A stretch of DNA of 64,000 bases from Cladocopium goreaui (GCA_947184155.2 CAMXCT020001984.1:56539-120538); one strand, 5' to 3'; positions 38,304 to 51,003 are shown, counted from the stretch's first letter. Translations and numbers: made by a program. Notes: generated from the sequence alone by a model not told the origin.

Positions 38304-39925
38304 GTTCCCTCACTGTAAATGGCATTGCAAGTGGTGCTGGTGGAGGAGTTGCCGATGGAGTTTTGAGGAAGTCTCGCACGAAATGCGTTTTTGAGAGATA
38401 GCAGATGCACGAAACCCTATGTTTTTCCATACAAAGTCCGTCCCCGAACCTCGATGATCTACCTCTGCGGTGCGGCGGTTGCGAGACGGTCTCGTGTGTT
38501 GTCGGATCATGGTCGGATCGGTCTCGGATCATGCTCGGATCGGTTCCGCATTGTAAATGGGGTGTCACCTGTGTTTCGTGCATTTGTGATCGACAGAATT
38601 CCATTGTGATTTGCAACTGTAGGATCGTTCCCGCAATGTAAATGGGATTGCAAGTGGTGCTGGTGGATGAGTTGCCGATGGAATTCCATTGTGATTTGCA
38701 ACTCTAGGATCGTTCCCTCACTGTAAATGGGATTGCAAGAGGTGCAGGTGGAGGAGTTGCCGATGGAGTTTTGGAGGAAGTCTCGCACGAAATGCGTTTT
38801 TGAGAGATAGCAGATGCACGAAACCCTATGTTTTTCCATACAAAGTCCATCCCCGAACCTCGATGATCTACCTCTGCGGTGCGGCGGTTGCGAGACGGTC
38901 TCGTGTGTGGTCGGATCATGGTCGGATCGGTCTCGGATCATGCTCCGATCGGTTCCGCATTGTAAATGGGGTGTCACCTGTGTTTCGTGCATTTGTGGTC
39001 GACAGAATTCCATTGTGATTTGCAACTGTAGGATCGTTCCCGCATTGTAAATGGGGTTGCAAGTGGTGCTGGTGGATGAGTTGCCGATGGAATTCAATTG
39101 TGATTTGCAACTCTAGGATCGTTCCCTCACTGTAAATGGCATTGCAAGTGGTGCTGGTGGAGGAGTTGCCGATGGAGTTTTGGAGGAAGTCTCGCACGAA
39201 ATGCTTTTTTGAGAGATAGCAAATGCACGAAAGCCTATGTTTTTCCATACAAAGTGCGTCCACGAACGTCGATGATCTACCTCTGCGGTGCGACGGGTGC
39301 GAGACGGTCTCGTGTGTGGTTGGATCATGCTCGGATGGTCTCGGATCGGTCTCGGATCGGTTCCGCATTGTAAATGGGGTTTCAACTGTTTTTCGTGCAT
39401 GTGTGGTCGACAGAATTCCATTGTGATTTGCAACTGTAGGATTGTTCCCGCATTGTAAGTGGGGTTGCAAGTGGTGCTGGTGGATGAGTTGCTGATGGAA
39501 TTCCATTGTGATTTGCAACTCTAGGATCGTTCCCTCACTGCAAATGGGATTGCAAGTGGTGCTGGTGGAGGAGTTGCCGATGGAGTTTTGCAGAAAGTCT
39601 CGCACGAAATGCGTTTTTGAGAGATAGCAGATGCACGAAACCCTATGTTTTTCCATACAAAGTCCGTCCCCGAACCTCGATGATCTACCTCTGCGGTGCG
39701 ACGGTTGCGAGACGGTCGTGTGTGGTCGGATCATCCTCGGATTGGTCTCGGATCGGTTCCGCATTGTAAATGGGGTTTCAACTGTTTTTCGTGCATGTGT
39801 GGTCGACAGAATTCCATTGTGATTTGCAACTGTAGGATCGTTCCCGCAATGTAAATGGGATTGCAAGTGGTGCTGGTGGATGAGTTGCCGATGGAGTTTT
39901 GAAGGAAGTCTCGCACGAAATGCAT
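38304..39925. repeat. 409-bp satellite, four copies
   Basis: GTTCCCTCACTG recurs at 38304, 38712, 39121 and 39529 (408-409 bp). Inside each unit a segment of about 80 bp (TAAATGG.ATTGCAAGTGG then TGCTGGTGGA.GAGTTGCC) occurs twice. The minus strand stays open for up to 316 codons (39866-38916), but 409 is not a multiple of 3, so successive copies are read in different frames: chance openness, not a gene. Confidence 0.95.
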
Positions 39926-39929
39926 TTTT

Positions 39930-40825
39930 GGCGCTAGTGATTTTCCTTCTAAAAATCCTTTTAAAAAGTGCTTCAAAATCGTCTTTTTTTCGCTCTGGCG
40001 TCGAGATCCGGTTTTGGAGCTACAATTTCCGACGCCGTTGCGCGTAGGTCTATTGTGTTTTGCAACTCAGTCTCTGCAGATCGCATTGTAATGGCTGTGT
40101 CAAGGTTGCTTCGTGCTGTGGCTGCATTGGTAATACTATTGTCTTTTGCAGCTGGATCTCGTAAATCGTATTGGAGTGGCTGCATGAAGGCTGCGACATG
40201 GATTTGTTAGCAGATTTTCTCCATTTTGGCGCTAGTGATTTTCCGTCTAAAAATCCTTTAAAAAGTGCTTCAAAATCGTCTTTTTTTCGCTCTGGCGTCG
40301 AGATCCGGTTTTGGAGCTACAATTTCCGACGCCGTTGCGCGTAGTTCTATTGTGTTTTGCAACTCAGTCTCTGCAGATCGCATTGTAATGGCTGCGTCAA
40401 GGTTGCTGCGTGCTGTGGCTGCGTTCGTAATACTATTGTCTTTTGCAGCTGGATCTCGTAAATCGTATTGGAGTGGCTGCATGAAGGCTGCGACATGGAT
40501 TTGTTAGCAGATTTTCTCCATTTTGGCGCTAGTGATTTTCCTTCTAAAATTCTTTAAAAAGTGCTTCAAAATCGTCTTTTTTTCGCTCTGGCGTCGAGAT
40601 CCGGTTTTGGAGCTACAATTTCCGACGCCGTTGCGCGTAGTTCTGTTGAGTTTTGCAACTCAGTCTCTGCAGATCGCATTGTAATGGCTGCGTCAAGGTT
40701 GCTTCGTGCTGTGGCTGCATTCGTAATACTAGTGTCTTTTGCAGCTGGATCTCGGAAATCGTCTTGGAGTGGCTGCGTGAAGGCTGCGAAATGGGTTTGT
40801 TAGCAGATTTTCTCCATTTTGGCAC
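39930..40825. repeat. 297-bp satellite, three copies, each with an 80-codon ORF
   Basis: GGCGCTAGTG recurs at 39930, 40228 and 40525, and GGCACTAGTG at 40821 (298, 297, 296 bp). Each copy carries an 80-codon plus ORF (39968-40210, 40265-40507, 40561-40803) opened by GTG and reading RLLRAVAA and SFAAGSRKS. Differences are mostly amino-acid changing, which argues against selection for protein. Confidence 0.95.
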
Positions 40826-40855
40826 TAGTGTTTTTTTGTTGGACGTACGTTTAGA

Positions 40856-41150
40856 GCAGTGTGAAGTGTGGGGCGTGACGAGTGCAGTGTGAAGTGTGAA
40901 GTGTGAAGGAAGCAGTGGGAAGTGAGAAGTGTGAAGTGTGGAGTGTGAAGTTTCAGTTTGGAGTGCGAAGAGCGCAGTGTGAAGTGTGAAGTGTGAGGTT
41001 TGGAGTGTGAAGGAAGCAGTGAGAAGTGAGAAGTGTGAAGTGTGGACTGTGAAGTGTGAAGTGTGAAGTGTGGAGTGTGAAGTTTGAAGTTTGAAGTTTG
41101 GAGTGGGAAGAGTGCAGTGTGAAGTGTGGAGTGTGGAGTGTGAAGACTTT
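40856..41150 (+). repeat. GTGTGAAGTGTGAAG minisatellite
   Basis: Irregular units of 7-10 bp, AGTGTGAAGT and GAGTGTGAAGT types, directly after the 297-bp array. Confidence 0.95.
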
Positions 41151-41437
41151 GCTTCGTCTCTCGCTGAAAAAAAACCGCTTGTCGAGGGAAGGACACGGTC
41201 GGGACAGGTTTTTCTTCGAACTATAGGTCATTTATTTTTGGGAAACTTCCGCCGCCGGCTTGCCCGGGTCTATGTTATAGGCAATTTTTGTTGCAAGGCT
41301 TACTGGGCCACTCCCTTCAAAATGCACTTTGACTTTCGCCCACTCCTTCACAGAACTTTCGCGCAAAAATACCCCTATCCGCAGACCCCAGCCACCAGCA
41401 GGGGGCGCATCAGAGGAAAAGCAAACGCCAGGGGTCT

Positions 41438-41640
41438 TGGTGTTTGGCTCTCGCAAAGCCTCACTTTTGGAAGCTTGGCTGCTGCATTTGGCGCTTGTTT
41501 TTTGAAACTTCAGAAGGCAACGTTAGGCAGTACGAGCGGCAGGTGCAAGGATGCGCTTCAAGACCGTGGTATTTGGCTGTAGCGAAGCCTCACCTTCGGA
41601 AGCTTGGCTGCTACCTATGAAGGGAAAGGTAAATGTGCAG
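41438..41640 (+). repeat. diverged direct duplication, spacing about 130 bp
   Basis: TTTGGCTCTCGCAAAGCCTC with GGAAGCTTGGCTGCTGC near 41444 and TTTGGCTGTAGCGAAGCCTC with GGAAGCTTGGCTGCTAC near 41570. Confidence 0.65.
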
Positions 41641-43980
41641 TACCATTCTCCTGCCGGACCCCCGGGCGGCAGGAGGTGGTAGCCCTTAACAAGCTGTAGT
41701 GTATACAATGATAATGATTCATAATATCCAGCTTTCGCGAAACTTTGGCGAATAAAAACATTTCTTTCGCAAACTCGCAAAAGAACTTTCGCGAGGGTTC
41801 CCAGCATAACATGAACGGCCTTCGCAGTTAAAGCTCTTTACAAGGACCTGTAGATCGATCACCATATGCATTGTATACATATCCAACAAAATAACAACAT
41901 ATACTCCCATTGTGCATGTACGTACTAACAGACCAGATATTACAAGGCGCTTTCCATCAGCACATGGGTCTGTATGACAGCAAGTACCACGAACCGACAT
42001 CTGGGGGAACATATTTCATGACGATAAAATAAGATGTAGCCTCGAACCATGAGTTGATACCCGCATGTAACCCGTAGAAATCTCGAAAGAACCATAAATG
42101 ACATAGGTATGCATGTTCCACCGCCCTGACTGAACTGAACTGATCATCCCAGCAGGTCCGGAACACCTTTGCTTCCACCATGGCAGGTTGGAATGGTTGG
42201 AACAGCTGAAAACTAATGTTTCCGATGATACTTGCAGGATGCCGTGCCGAGGGTTGAGTTGACATATACAGAAACGCTCTGTGGATATGGCGGTTTGCCT
42301 TTGCAGAACATACTCACAGGGTTTCGAACCTATCACCGAAGGTGAAAGCTGGTGGAACCGCAATTCCCCAACTACCACTGCCAAGATTCAGTTCGCTTTA
42401 GGTTGGAGACCTTTGGAGGCCTTTGCTGGATTTTTGTCGGATTTTTTCGTTGGATGTTTTTCGCCCTATCTTTGCCTTCACAGCTTTGCGATACCTTTGC
42501 CAGGTCGGCAGCTCGAGCCCCCAACAGCTGGAACCGAATAGACCTTCTGCTAGGATGCTTAGTTACCCATGGAAGGTTTCTTGCACTCCACCGCCAAGTA
42601 GAAACCCAAGCAGGAACCCAAGCAGGAACAAGTGAACGTCAAGAAATGCTGCATCCTATTCTATTACTGTGGTTGTGATATAAGAAACAAAGGCCCAAAT
42701 CAAACTAAAGTTAAAGGTCGCCGTTTTAGTTATGAACAGCTGCTCTGTCAATAAATAAAAGCCGCCTGTCGCAAATTCAACCCTCGTCCATAACCAACTG
42801 CACCCATCTCCTGTGCTCTGGAACCAGGAACTGTCTACAGATTGCCTCAGGCGCATCGGGGAATGCAATTAAAGACACATTTCTGCCATATGTACGTACG
42901 TACGGATGGATGGATGGACGCGTGCATGCATGCTTATATAAATGCATATGAAAACATACGAATGAATTATTGTCAAAAGCTACCTTTCATTGTTGACACA
43001 TCTGTCCGGCGCCGAATTTTCAAACTAAAAAAATGCAGCATCCGTTTGTTGGAAAGATTCAGAGAGGCCGAAATCCTGGGTCTATGCGTCCCTCTCGACC
43101 TTCTTGGGCTCGCGGCACCGCAGGGACGGCGAGCTGCTCTGTCAGGCGCTGTCCTATTGGTCAGCAGCTCATAGCTTCTGCGAAATGGTGCTACAAAAAA
43201 AAATATATATTGCAAATATGGCCAAGAATTGGGGCTGTCTGACCGCTCTTGCCAAGTTCATTTGTTTTTCGTGGAATATTCCTTGGTGACCCAATGTTTT
43301 GTGGCGGTATCAGGAGTGGACACCCGAACCACTGCTGAGCTGGACTTCTTCTTTTCCTGCGCAATAGATGGTTACACAATGTTACACATCAATATTGCTC
43401 ACATGTGCTGAAATCAATCCATATCAATGCATAAACTTTGTTCTTTACATTCCTTTACCATGGTCTCCTCAGTTTCAGTTTCGGGAACCCTGGAATCCAT
43501 CGCGGTTTCAGCTCCTGCCAGCGTCAGCTCTTCCGTGATGTTCCCCTGCTGTGATAAGCAGATGTCGGAGATGTGAGGATGCTGGACACGTGGCGATATG
43601 ATCAAGACACACATCACTTAAGCAAAGCCTGTATGATGCAATATGAATGGACATGATATGATTGACATACAATAATAATATATTCCGAAGATTCATTATG
43701 ATGACGAAGAAGAAGAAGAAAAAGAAGACACGTATTAATAAGAAGTAGAAGAAGAACATAATGATGAACATCATCATGCCAAAGAAGAAACATGATGATG
43801 ACGATGACGGCGTTAATAGTGAGCAAAGTAATCAGAATGAGACTGTGATAGTGCCAACTGCTCACAGTGATGAGAACCACAAAAGTCATGACCATAGTCA
43901 TGACGATAGTCATGATAGCGATGGTAGTTGTTGACGACAATGATCATGGTGACGATGAACATGTCAAGGACAAACAAGAA
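41640..43980. other. no confident gene
   Basis: A G/C-rich island at 43045-43165 is open in two plus frames (LERFREAEILGLCVPLDLLG) but lacks a clear pair of splice sites. GAA and GAT microsatellites begin near 43690. Confidence 0.25.
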
Positions 43981-43984
43981 CAAC

Positions 43985-44215
43985 ATCATAACAGTAGGAA
44001 AACATGATGATGGTGATGATGATGATGATGATTATGATGATGCTTCTGTTGCTGCTGCTGATGATGATCATGGTGATGATTATTATTGATTATTATGGTA
44101 TATATATGTATATTATATATATTATATATTATATATATTATATTATATCATATAATATAATATTATATTATATTATATTATATGAATTATATTATATTAT
44201 ATTATGATTTTGACT
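43985..44215. repeat. GAT microsatellite followed by TATAT microsatellite
   Basis: (GATGAT)n with GCT interruptions at 43990-44090, then (TATATTA)n at 44100-44215. Confidence 0.9.
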
Positions 44216-44682
44216 TTGATACTTATGAGGATGAACAACATGTTGAGGGCCCAGCTACTTGCAAGAAAGAGCGCTCATGGATGAGACGCAGCCAAGTGGG
44301 ATTGCCTTTCAGTTTTCATGGGGTCCTGGGGTCCGTCACTGCTCACATCACAACTGCAGTGCGCTCTTGCATAAGCCGCTTCCATCTGCGAACCTCTGCG
44401 CCCAGAAGTTTCAGTGCCTGCAGCGCGTTTGACACGTTTCGGGCAGAAAGCGGATTCTTACAAATGGGCGAACCTTCAAACTCACAAATCACCACAGGCT
44501 GGACCTTTTGCGTACCAAAAGTGTTGAAAAAGTGTTGGAGCCAAAAAAAGCTTGAGACACCTGCGGCCTATCTGGAAAATCCACACATGTTCAGCTTTTC
44601 CTACAATAACAAGCCGCATTGGCCTTGTCTGAAGAGGCATGAAGCACATATTAACTTTATCAATTTTAGGATGAACCCATAA
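44182..44682 (+). CDS. hypothetical 166-codon ORF
   Basis: The first ten codons are microsatellite. The later part (VPKVLKKCWSQKKLETPAAY, then FSYNNKPHWPCLKRH) is protein-like and ends at a TAA at 44680-44682. No family recognised. It could be a terminal exon or chance. Confidence 0.25.
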   Translation: MNYIILYYDFDFDTYEDEQHVEGPATCKKERSWMRRSQVGLPFSFHGVLGSVTAHITTAVRSCISRFHLRTSAPRSFSACSAFDTFRAESGFLQMGEPSNSQITTGWTFCVPKVLKKCWSQKKLETPAAYLENPHMFSFSYNNKPHWPCLKRHEAHINFINFRMNP

Positions 44683-44689
44683 GGACATA

Positions 44690-46260
44690 GGAAGGGGATC
44701 AGATCAACAACGCTATGGGAATGTGTGTGAAACCTTGGCGCCTTGGCAAAGATCCGGTAAAGCCTACCTGGCTTTATGCTTTGAGTGCTTAGTTTTGACT
44801 CATCACCAACACACTGCTGGCCGCCCGGTTATGTGAAATATTCTGAAATCCTGTATGTCCCGGTGCGCCTGTTTGTAGCTGTAGCCGCTGGCCATGTGAT
44901 AGGACAGCATCTGCTGCGCCTGTCAATGCTCTGAAGTCTGGCGTAATGGTGGTCCTACTTCTTCCTTGACCTTCTCAGAAAACTATACGTGTGGATTTTC
45001 AACTTCAATCAGAGCGGGTGGAAATCCCAGATCTAGCCAACCTTTATTTCTTGAAGGGGTATTCATGCTTGCAACCTCCAGCAAAAGGGCATGGCACCAA
45101 ATTCAAATACCAATGGAGCTACAAATTTATTCAATGTGCTGATAATTATTGGGTAAATTAGTTACTTGGAGCTGATCTTTCTTGTAGGCCAAGCGCCTCA
45201 AATCATATAGATGAACGCTCGAATGTGAACCAAAAGATACAAATTTTGAGACTGAACCTTCTCCTGCCCGTCTTTCCCATACTCCAGACTTCAGGCCCCG
45301 CCTCCGCCCCTGCAGAAATTGCATGGGCGGTTGCCACTTGGAGACCCTGGAAAGCCTGCAAAAGGGAGACGGTCAAAGGACTAAGACAACCTCTCAGTCC
45401 ATGACCCTTCCAGGTCTTTGCGGATCTTTGTTGCAATTCATGCAATTTCAGAAGGGTGCATTAACGTTCAAGGGACCCGCTGATGGTTGCTTCATAACCC
45501 CACTTCATGGTCCAAGTCCTCATAGTCCAAATGATAAAGAATCATGGCATGGATTTCCAGCAATAATCTTTCAAGGGACGTTGCCATGTCCTCATTCTTG
45601 AGGGGTTAAATTATTAGTTATACTTTTTATCCATGTTAAATCAAGGCTGGTTTCAGCCAAAACAGTTGGAAGTCGACAAGAACATACAATGTATCCTCTT
45701 GCCTCTTGCTGTCCCTTGAAAAGCAGCTTGAGAGGCATTTAGTCTGTTATTGCCCGTTGCGTGATTTTGGGCGGTCTTGCAGACAGGTTGAAAAAGCATG
45801 ACCATCGCCAATGTTTCGGCGTCGTTAGGAGTTGTTAGGTTCATATAAAGGACCATAGACCCCCAACCATCGCAACCATCGCTGCATCGCTCTTTTGGAG
45901 GCGCAAGGTGTCTGGTTTATATCCTTGGTGTTGGGATGTGCAGCTGTACCCGCGGATTTGTAATTGCCAGCTCCCTCTTCAAACCCCGCTTCCTGGGCAT
46001 CTCGATATGCGCTGAAGGCAGGCCCACCTGCACAACATTGTGGAAAGGGTGAGATCCTTCACGGTACGCCCCTGCAATTGAAGCTATGGGACTATGGGAA
46101 ATTGTCTTGTGTCTGATCCAAAATGGAGACATGTTACATTGAAGTAAAATTTTCACGTTTCCCATCAAATCCGTTGTTGTTTTTGCCCATGTGGCATCAA
46201 GGCCGCATGAAGGAATTCTCCATGAAACATGCAATGGTTGTTGCCCACGCCACCATTTTG
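44690..46260. other. no supported gene
   Basis: Scattered short ORFs on both strands; no repeat and no pair of splice sites I can defend. Confidence 0.25.
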
Positions 46261-46269
46261 GGTTGGTAC

Positions 46270-46406
46270 CACTTCCATACTTGATTTTTAATATAGCGAC
46301 AGTTGGTCGAATATGGGGCCTCATATCCTTCGATTGGGTTTCAAATTCCCAGATGTCCCTTCTGCGGCCTTCAAAATCGTCCATGATCCGGCTTCTCACT
46401 AGCTGC
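46270..46406 (-). CDS. downstream exon of a minus-strand gene of unknown family
   Basis: On the minus strand the acceptor is ATCCCACCGCAG and the donor GTACCA. It reads QLVRSRIMDDFEGRRRDIWE then FETQSKDMRPHIRPTVAIL. Phase matches the upstream exon across a 57-nt intron. Further codons downstream stay open (TNPKWWRGQQPLHVSW), so the donor is not certain. Confidence 0.55.
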
Positions 46407-46463
46407 CTGCGGTGGGATCGGACCGGAGAGCCTAACATACAATCACGGCCCCCTACCACTTAC

Positions 46464-46734
46464 CGGCATGAGCCAACCAGGGAAACATGCAGATCTGGAT
46501 AGTCGAAATCGCTGGCCATCATTGTGTTGGAGTATGATCGAAAGAAGTAGTGCTGGGTGACGACAAGGTGCACAAACGTAAAGACGCTGGTGGGGTCCCA
46601 CCTCGCATGTATTGGGACGAATGTAATGCCATTTGGGCCATTTGTGAATTGGAATGGGTAAACATCTGTGAAAAGCCGGGCCCAAGCCGCAGGATCTCGG
46701 GCCATTTCCCACCAGGCCTTGAAGAATCTTGGAG
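46464..46734 (-). CDS. exon of a minus-strand gene, GTAAGT donor
   Basis: The minus-strand acceptor is CATTTTCAACAG and the donor GTAAGT is consensus. The 271-nt exon reads FFKAWWEMARDPAAWARLFT, then HARWDPTSVFTFVHLVVTQH, then FDYPDLHVSLVGSCR. It is rich in Trp, Phe and His, uninterrupted, and continues in phase into 46270-46406, together about 136 residues. Family unknown; two other frames of this exon are open but do not join in phase. Confidence 0.6.
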
Positions 46735-46739
46735 CTGTT

Positions 46740-48340
46740 GAAAATGCCAGAAGGCCTAACAGTAGACACGAGATGGCTACCCCGCTTCTGGATGAATGCC
46801 GGAGTCACCGAGGTCACCAGTTGGGGCCTGAAACATCGAAAATCTAGTTGGGGCAAGGGACGCACCTTACACTTCACATGTTGTGAACATCCAAACTTAA
46901 GTCAATAACAACACAACAAGATATGGCATTGAATTTTCATTGGGTTCAGGTTGCTTTGCTGTCTATTTACGGACTTTGTTGGAACTTGCACATTGGCAAG
47001 GACGCATGCTTTCTAAACATATTCTGATTTCCACATTCTCAGCGAAACCGTCATTGATTTGGGTATTGGAATCGTCTTGGCCGTGATGCAAGTGCACTCG
47101 AACACAAAGCTGCAATAGGTTCCGGATGGTCGCAACATGTCACAACGGGAGACATGACATGGCCCTCCACATCCTCCACAAAGTACGCCCTTGGTAATTT
47201 GGTGCTGTAGATCCAACTACCATACCCATCCTGATGTAGACAAGAGATGACAAGAGTCTAGTCCAAATTTGATTTATATGAATATTTCAATGCTTTTGAA
47301 GCCATTTCAAAATCATTTGCTGTTTGGTGGTGGCCCAAAAACTGTTCATCCAACTTCCTGGCAGTTGTACATCCCGCCTGTCGCAAAGCCTTTGCCGAGA
47401 CCCGCGGCAAGCGCTCCCTCGGTCACAAAGACATCTGCGCCTAAAGCCCTGCCAGTCCTATGGGCTTGATTTTTCCCTGGAGCTATATTGATACAGGAGC
47501 GATGTATGATATATCTATCATTATGCTGTTGATTGTCAGAGTGTCGTAAGCATTCTTAGGGGCGAGGCTCCAACATACAGATCTGGACAAAGCGTTTCAC
47601 GGCCCCGCCCGGCAGTTTCAAAATCCTTGGCCTGCATGTTCTGAATTTGAATTTGATTGGCCCACCACAAATAGCCAAAGTCTATGGGTCCTTGTGAGAA
47701 CCCGGTGTGCCCCACATTCAATCAATCGACCAGGGGCATGAAATCCTGAGTTCACCCCTCACACTTCTCGGCAATATAAACATTCCTATGAATGTTGGTT
47801 AACCTCCCCCAATCCATCAAAAACCTCATGGCAGGCTGTGCACCCCAGCGCAGTGTCCACCACTAAAGCCTTCGCCTGATGAGATGAACAGACGTGATGG
47901 AAACCAACGCAGCAAATTGCACTGGACAGATCTACCATAAACATCTGTAAGCCCACGCAGATCCACAAAACATACATAGGGTGTGCAACCAGACATGTAA
48001 ATCCCTTGGGCATGGTGTAGCCAGGAAAAATTAAGGGTAGCAATTCAACCGTGCGCAAGTTTCCTATATTTCTCCGCCCTTCAAATGATTGATTCTTAGT
48101 GTCAACATATTTCAGCCAATTCCAAGAACGCGGGGCGGCCATCTTGAAAACCTCATGATAGTCAGTTTGGTTTCTTCCCTACCAAAAATTGAATGTCTAA
48201 CAGAGATGATACAGAGATGATGGGTCCAAAGCAATATAAAAAAGCTCAAGCAGCTGTGTGTGTCTTATAAAGTTTGCACCCCCATTCAATTATTTTCCAC
48301 AAAGAAAAGATAATCAGATAATACAAGTACCATCTTTCCA
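46740..48340. other. possible minus-strand exons, unresolved
   Basis: Minus-strand open stretches at about 47710-47536 (FSQGPIDFGYLWWANQIQIQ) and 48142-48020 (PRSWNWLKYVDTKNQSFEGR) look protein-like, but their splice sites are unclear. Confidence 0.25.
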
Positions 48341-48345
48341 AAACC

Positions 48346-48427
48346 CTGGGCAAAACCCCTGTCCATCGATAAAGGAACCCTTCAAGCATCCCTCCAGCAT
48401 CATGCCCACCTCGGCTAGGTCCATCCC
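48346..48427 (-). CDS. short exon-like segment with a strong acceptor
   Basis: The minus-strand acceptor CCTTTTCTTCCAG is followed by GMDLAEVGMMLEGCLKGSFI then DGQGFCPG and a GTTTTG donor. Amphipathic helix, then a Gly-rich turn. Family unknown. Confidence 0.4.
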
Positions 48428-48429
48428 CT

Positions 48430-50850
48430 GGAAGAAAAGGACTTCCTTGGTGAAATGGGAACGCGCGTGGTGATATCAGCGATATCAATGGCGCATTCTT
48501 TGGGGATGTGTCAGTTCTGTTCGGGCCTCAAATTGGGATGGTGTAAGACTGAAAGCCGAACACAAACCTGTGATTCGGAGGATCTGGAATTTTGACCCAA
48601 GCTCATCGGCATCAATCTCTGTTTGCCTGTCTGGGTTAGTCTATCTCTGTAATGTCTTTCTTCCGGTTTCTCTACACAGCTACCTGTTCATGGCCCTGCA
48701 TGGCATCAATGGAAGACTGCTCCCCAAGCTGGTCAAGCCTAATCAAACCCCACTATTCACAGCTTTACTGGCGAAACAGGAAGGTTGAGGGATCCAATAA
48801 TTTTCAAAACCCTATTGCCCTGTTGCTGCGGAATTCCACTTCGCACCAGGGCCTCGCACCGCCAAAGGCGCCAAATTCTCGTCCTCATCCAATGTGGAGA
48901 CCTGTGACTTGGCACATATCGAAGTCCAAGAAAAGGCCATTGGCACGAATATGAAAAGCTGAATTGAAGGTCATTTTGGCCTGATAAGTGGGATAAGGCT
49001 GGATACACATGTTTAGAACATGGATAAAGCATGGAAAGAAAAAACATACATATAACGGTATCAACGGTATCTGATAAATCTGCCTTTTTTCCTTGCTTGG
49101 TTCTGGTCATCGGGGCTGCACCTCCACGGCGGCCAAGGCTGCCTCTGAGCCTGGGCGATTGGATGGTGGAATGATTGGTGAGTGGTGAGTGATGGTGAGT
49201 GATGGACGAAGGATAATAAATACAGACTAATTAGATGATACATCATGATACTGTATATAGATGTATATGGAAGGATGAGGGAGCACGTATAGTTGTTCTT
49301 GCCGTTGATGGGGTTCATGGTGCTGATGGTGGTGCCTGTCATTATCATCATTGCTCTTCTCATTAAGATAGTGTGATGGGGCTGGTGATGATTTATGATA
49401 ATTAAGCATCCCATCTGCTGTGATGAGTTTGGTCGCTTTGAGGCTAGGCCATGAACAGCATATAATCAAACAGGAGACTTTCAGGTAACGTACTGTAATT
49501 TCTGCGGTCTTCTTCAAATGCATGAGTCGAAAATTAACCAGTAAACCTGGGGTCGATATTTCAGAGTGAGTCAGGGGACTGCTGACAGGCAGGTTGCTGA
49601 AAGCGACACAGTCATGGAACTGTGCCAAAGGATGGCGGCATACATACACCTACCTACCTACCTACCTATCAATCAATCAATCAATCTATCTATCTATCTA
49701 CCTACCTACCTACACACTGTATCCAGAACAAGTGCGGGTCGATATGTATCCATATCTCGCCAAACCAACAAATACCTGCAGGCAATACAATTCCAATCCT
49801 GCTCGCAACTGAAATTACTACTTGGCTGAGCTTCCCAGCGATTGAGGCCTTGCAAAGCCGCCACGCTGTAGGCAGCATAGGCAACCTGGCAGGGTCCCAA
49901 GCACCAAGACATCTACGCGCCGATGGACAATGATGGATACAAGGGGACGTCGGCGAAAGTTGTGAGGATCAAGTGTGTTTGATTTATTACTATGCTGATA
50001 TGGCAGTTGTCAATTCAGTGGCTTGCATAAACAGCTTCCCGCATAACGGGCCAACAGCAAAAACAAGCATAACTGCTAAGTCCAAGTTGGCTGTCCCCAC
50101 GGCTTCAAAAATCCGATCCACCTGCTGGGATGAACCCTGAAGTTTACGTCCAGATCAATAGCATGGTAAATGCATGGTGTGTATGTGTATATGTATGTAT
50201 ATATATATATATTACAGGTACACATCTCCCAACAACCCCCACTTCCAATGATTTTCAATTTCGGCCCCACTGAGCAGAGTAAAGGGATAGTCTCCCGCCT
50301 GCTGGGGCGTCAGCTTGGCTTCACCTTGGTATGGAATCATTGAAGACATTGGTTTTTTTTTGAGATATTATCATTACCCGCCAAAACAGGATGGTCGGTG
50401 TCATGACAGCACTTGCCAATCTGTGCTTCCCCAGTTTTTATATATTGAACCATTCCCAAATCCGTCAGTTTCAAGGCCACCCCAATGTCCAAACTTCGAA
50501 GTCAGCCAAGTGCAAAAACACTGGAGAGGTGATTCAATTTGAAACCCCCTTTGACCCGAACCTTCTGTCTTCCCACCACCTGTGTGCATCTCTTTCTCCC
50601 AAACATGCACCAAACATCACTGGTCAGAAGTAATGGCCTATGCATGTCCCAATCTCCTCCAAGTCTTGGCCGGCGTTAGACACGCCTTATTGTATTATAT
50701 ATATACATATATATCTTAATCTGTCTGATGCTTATTATGGGTGCAACCCCGCGGGGCTTATGCATCATTGTTACGATCCACCTCCATCTACTCTATGAGG
50801 ACTTTTCAAAAAATAGACCCTGAATTCTGATGTTTTCTGGTAACGAAATG
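48430..50850. other. low-density DNA with one microsatellite
   Basis: A minus segment near 48907-48815 (VSTLDEDENLAPLAVRGPGA) follows an acceptor AAGTCACAG and may be an exon. Microsatellite at 49650-49712. Confidence 0.25.
49650..49712 (+). repeat. compound tetranucleotide (CTAC)n(AATC)n(TATC)n(TACC)n
   Basis: Four successive tetranucleotide runs that change by one base at each boundary. Confidence 0.95.
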
Positions 50851-50854
50851 TTAC

Positions 50855-51003
50855 CCAGTTTGGACCCTTGGATCCACTATCTCAGTTTCCCCACGCCGGC
50901 TGATGATCTCCAATACCGCCGCCAGGACATCGGATCGGTTTGTGGGGGTTAAGGCCTGGCTGATGGCGAACCAAACGCGGGTGAAAAAAGGGAAGCCACA
51001 CAG
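50855..51003 (-). CDS. exon-like segment of 149 nt, GTAACA donor
   Basis: The minus-strand acceptor is AAAATCCAACCAG. It reads LCGFPFFTRVWFAISQALTP then NRSDVLAAVLEIISRRGETE to GTAACA. The aromatic FFTRVWFAISQAL motif followed by a helix is protein-like. No family can be named with confidence. Another minus-strand open stretch lies upstream at 51640-51430 (PRQRRKMKGQLKETVNHLKI). Confidence 0.5.

Noticed and set aside
38916-39866. 316-codon minus-strand ORF
   Set aside because: It spans more than two copies of a 409-bp satellite; because the period is not a multiple of three, each copy is read in a different frame.
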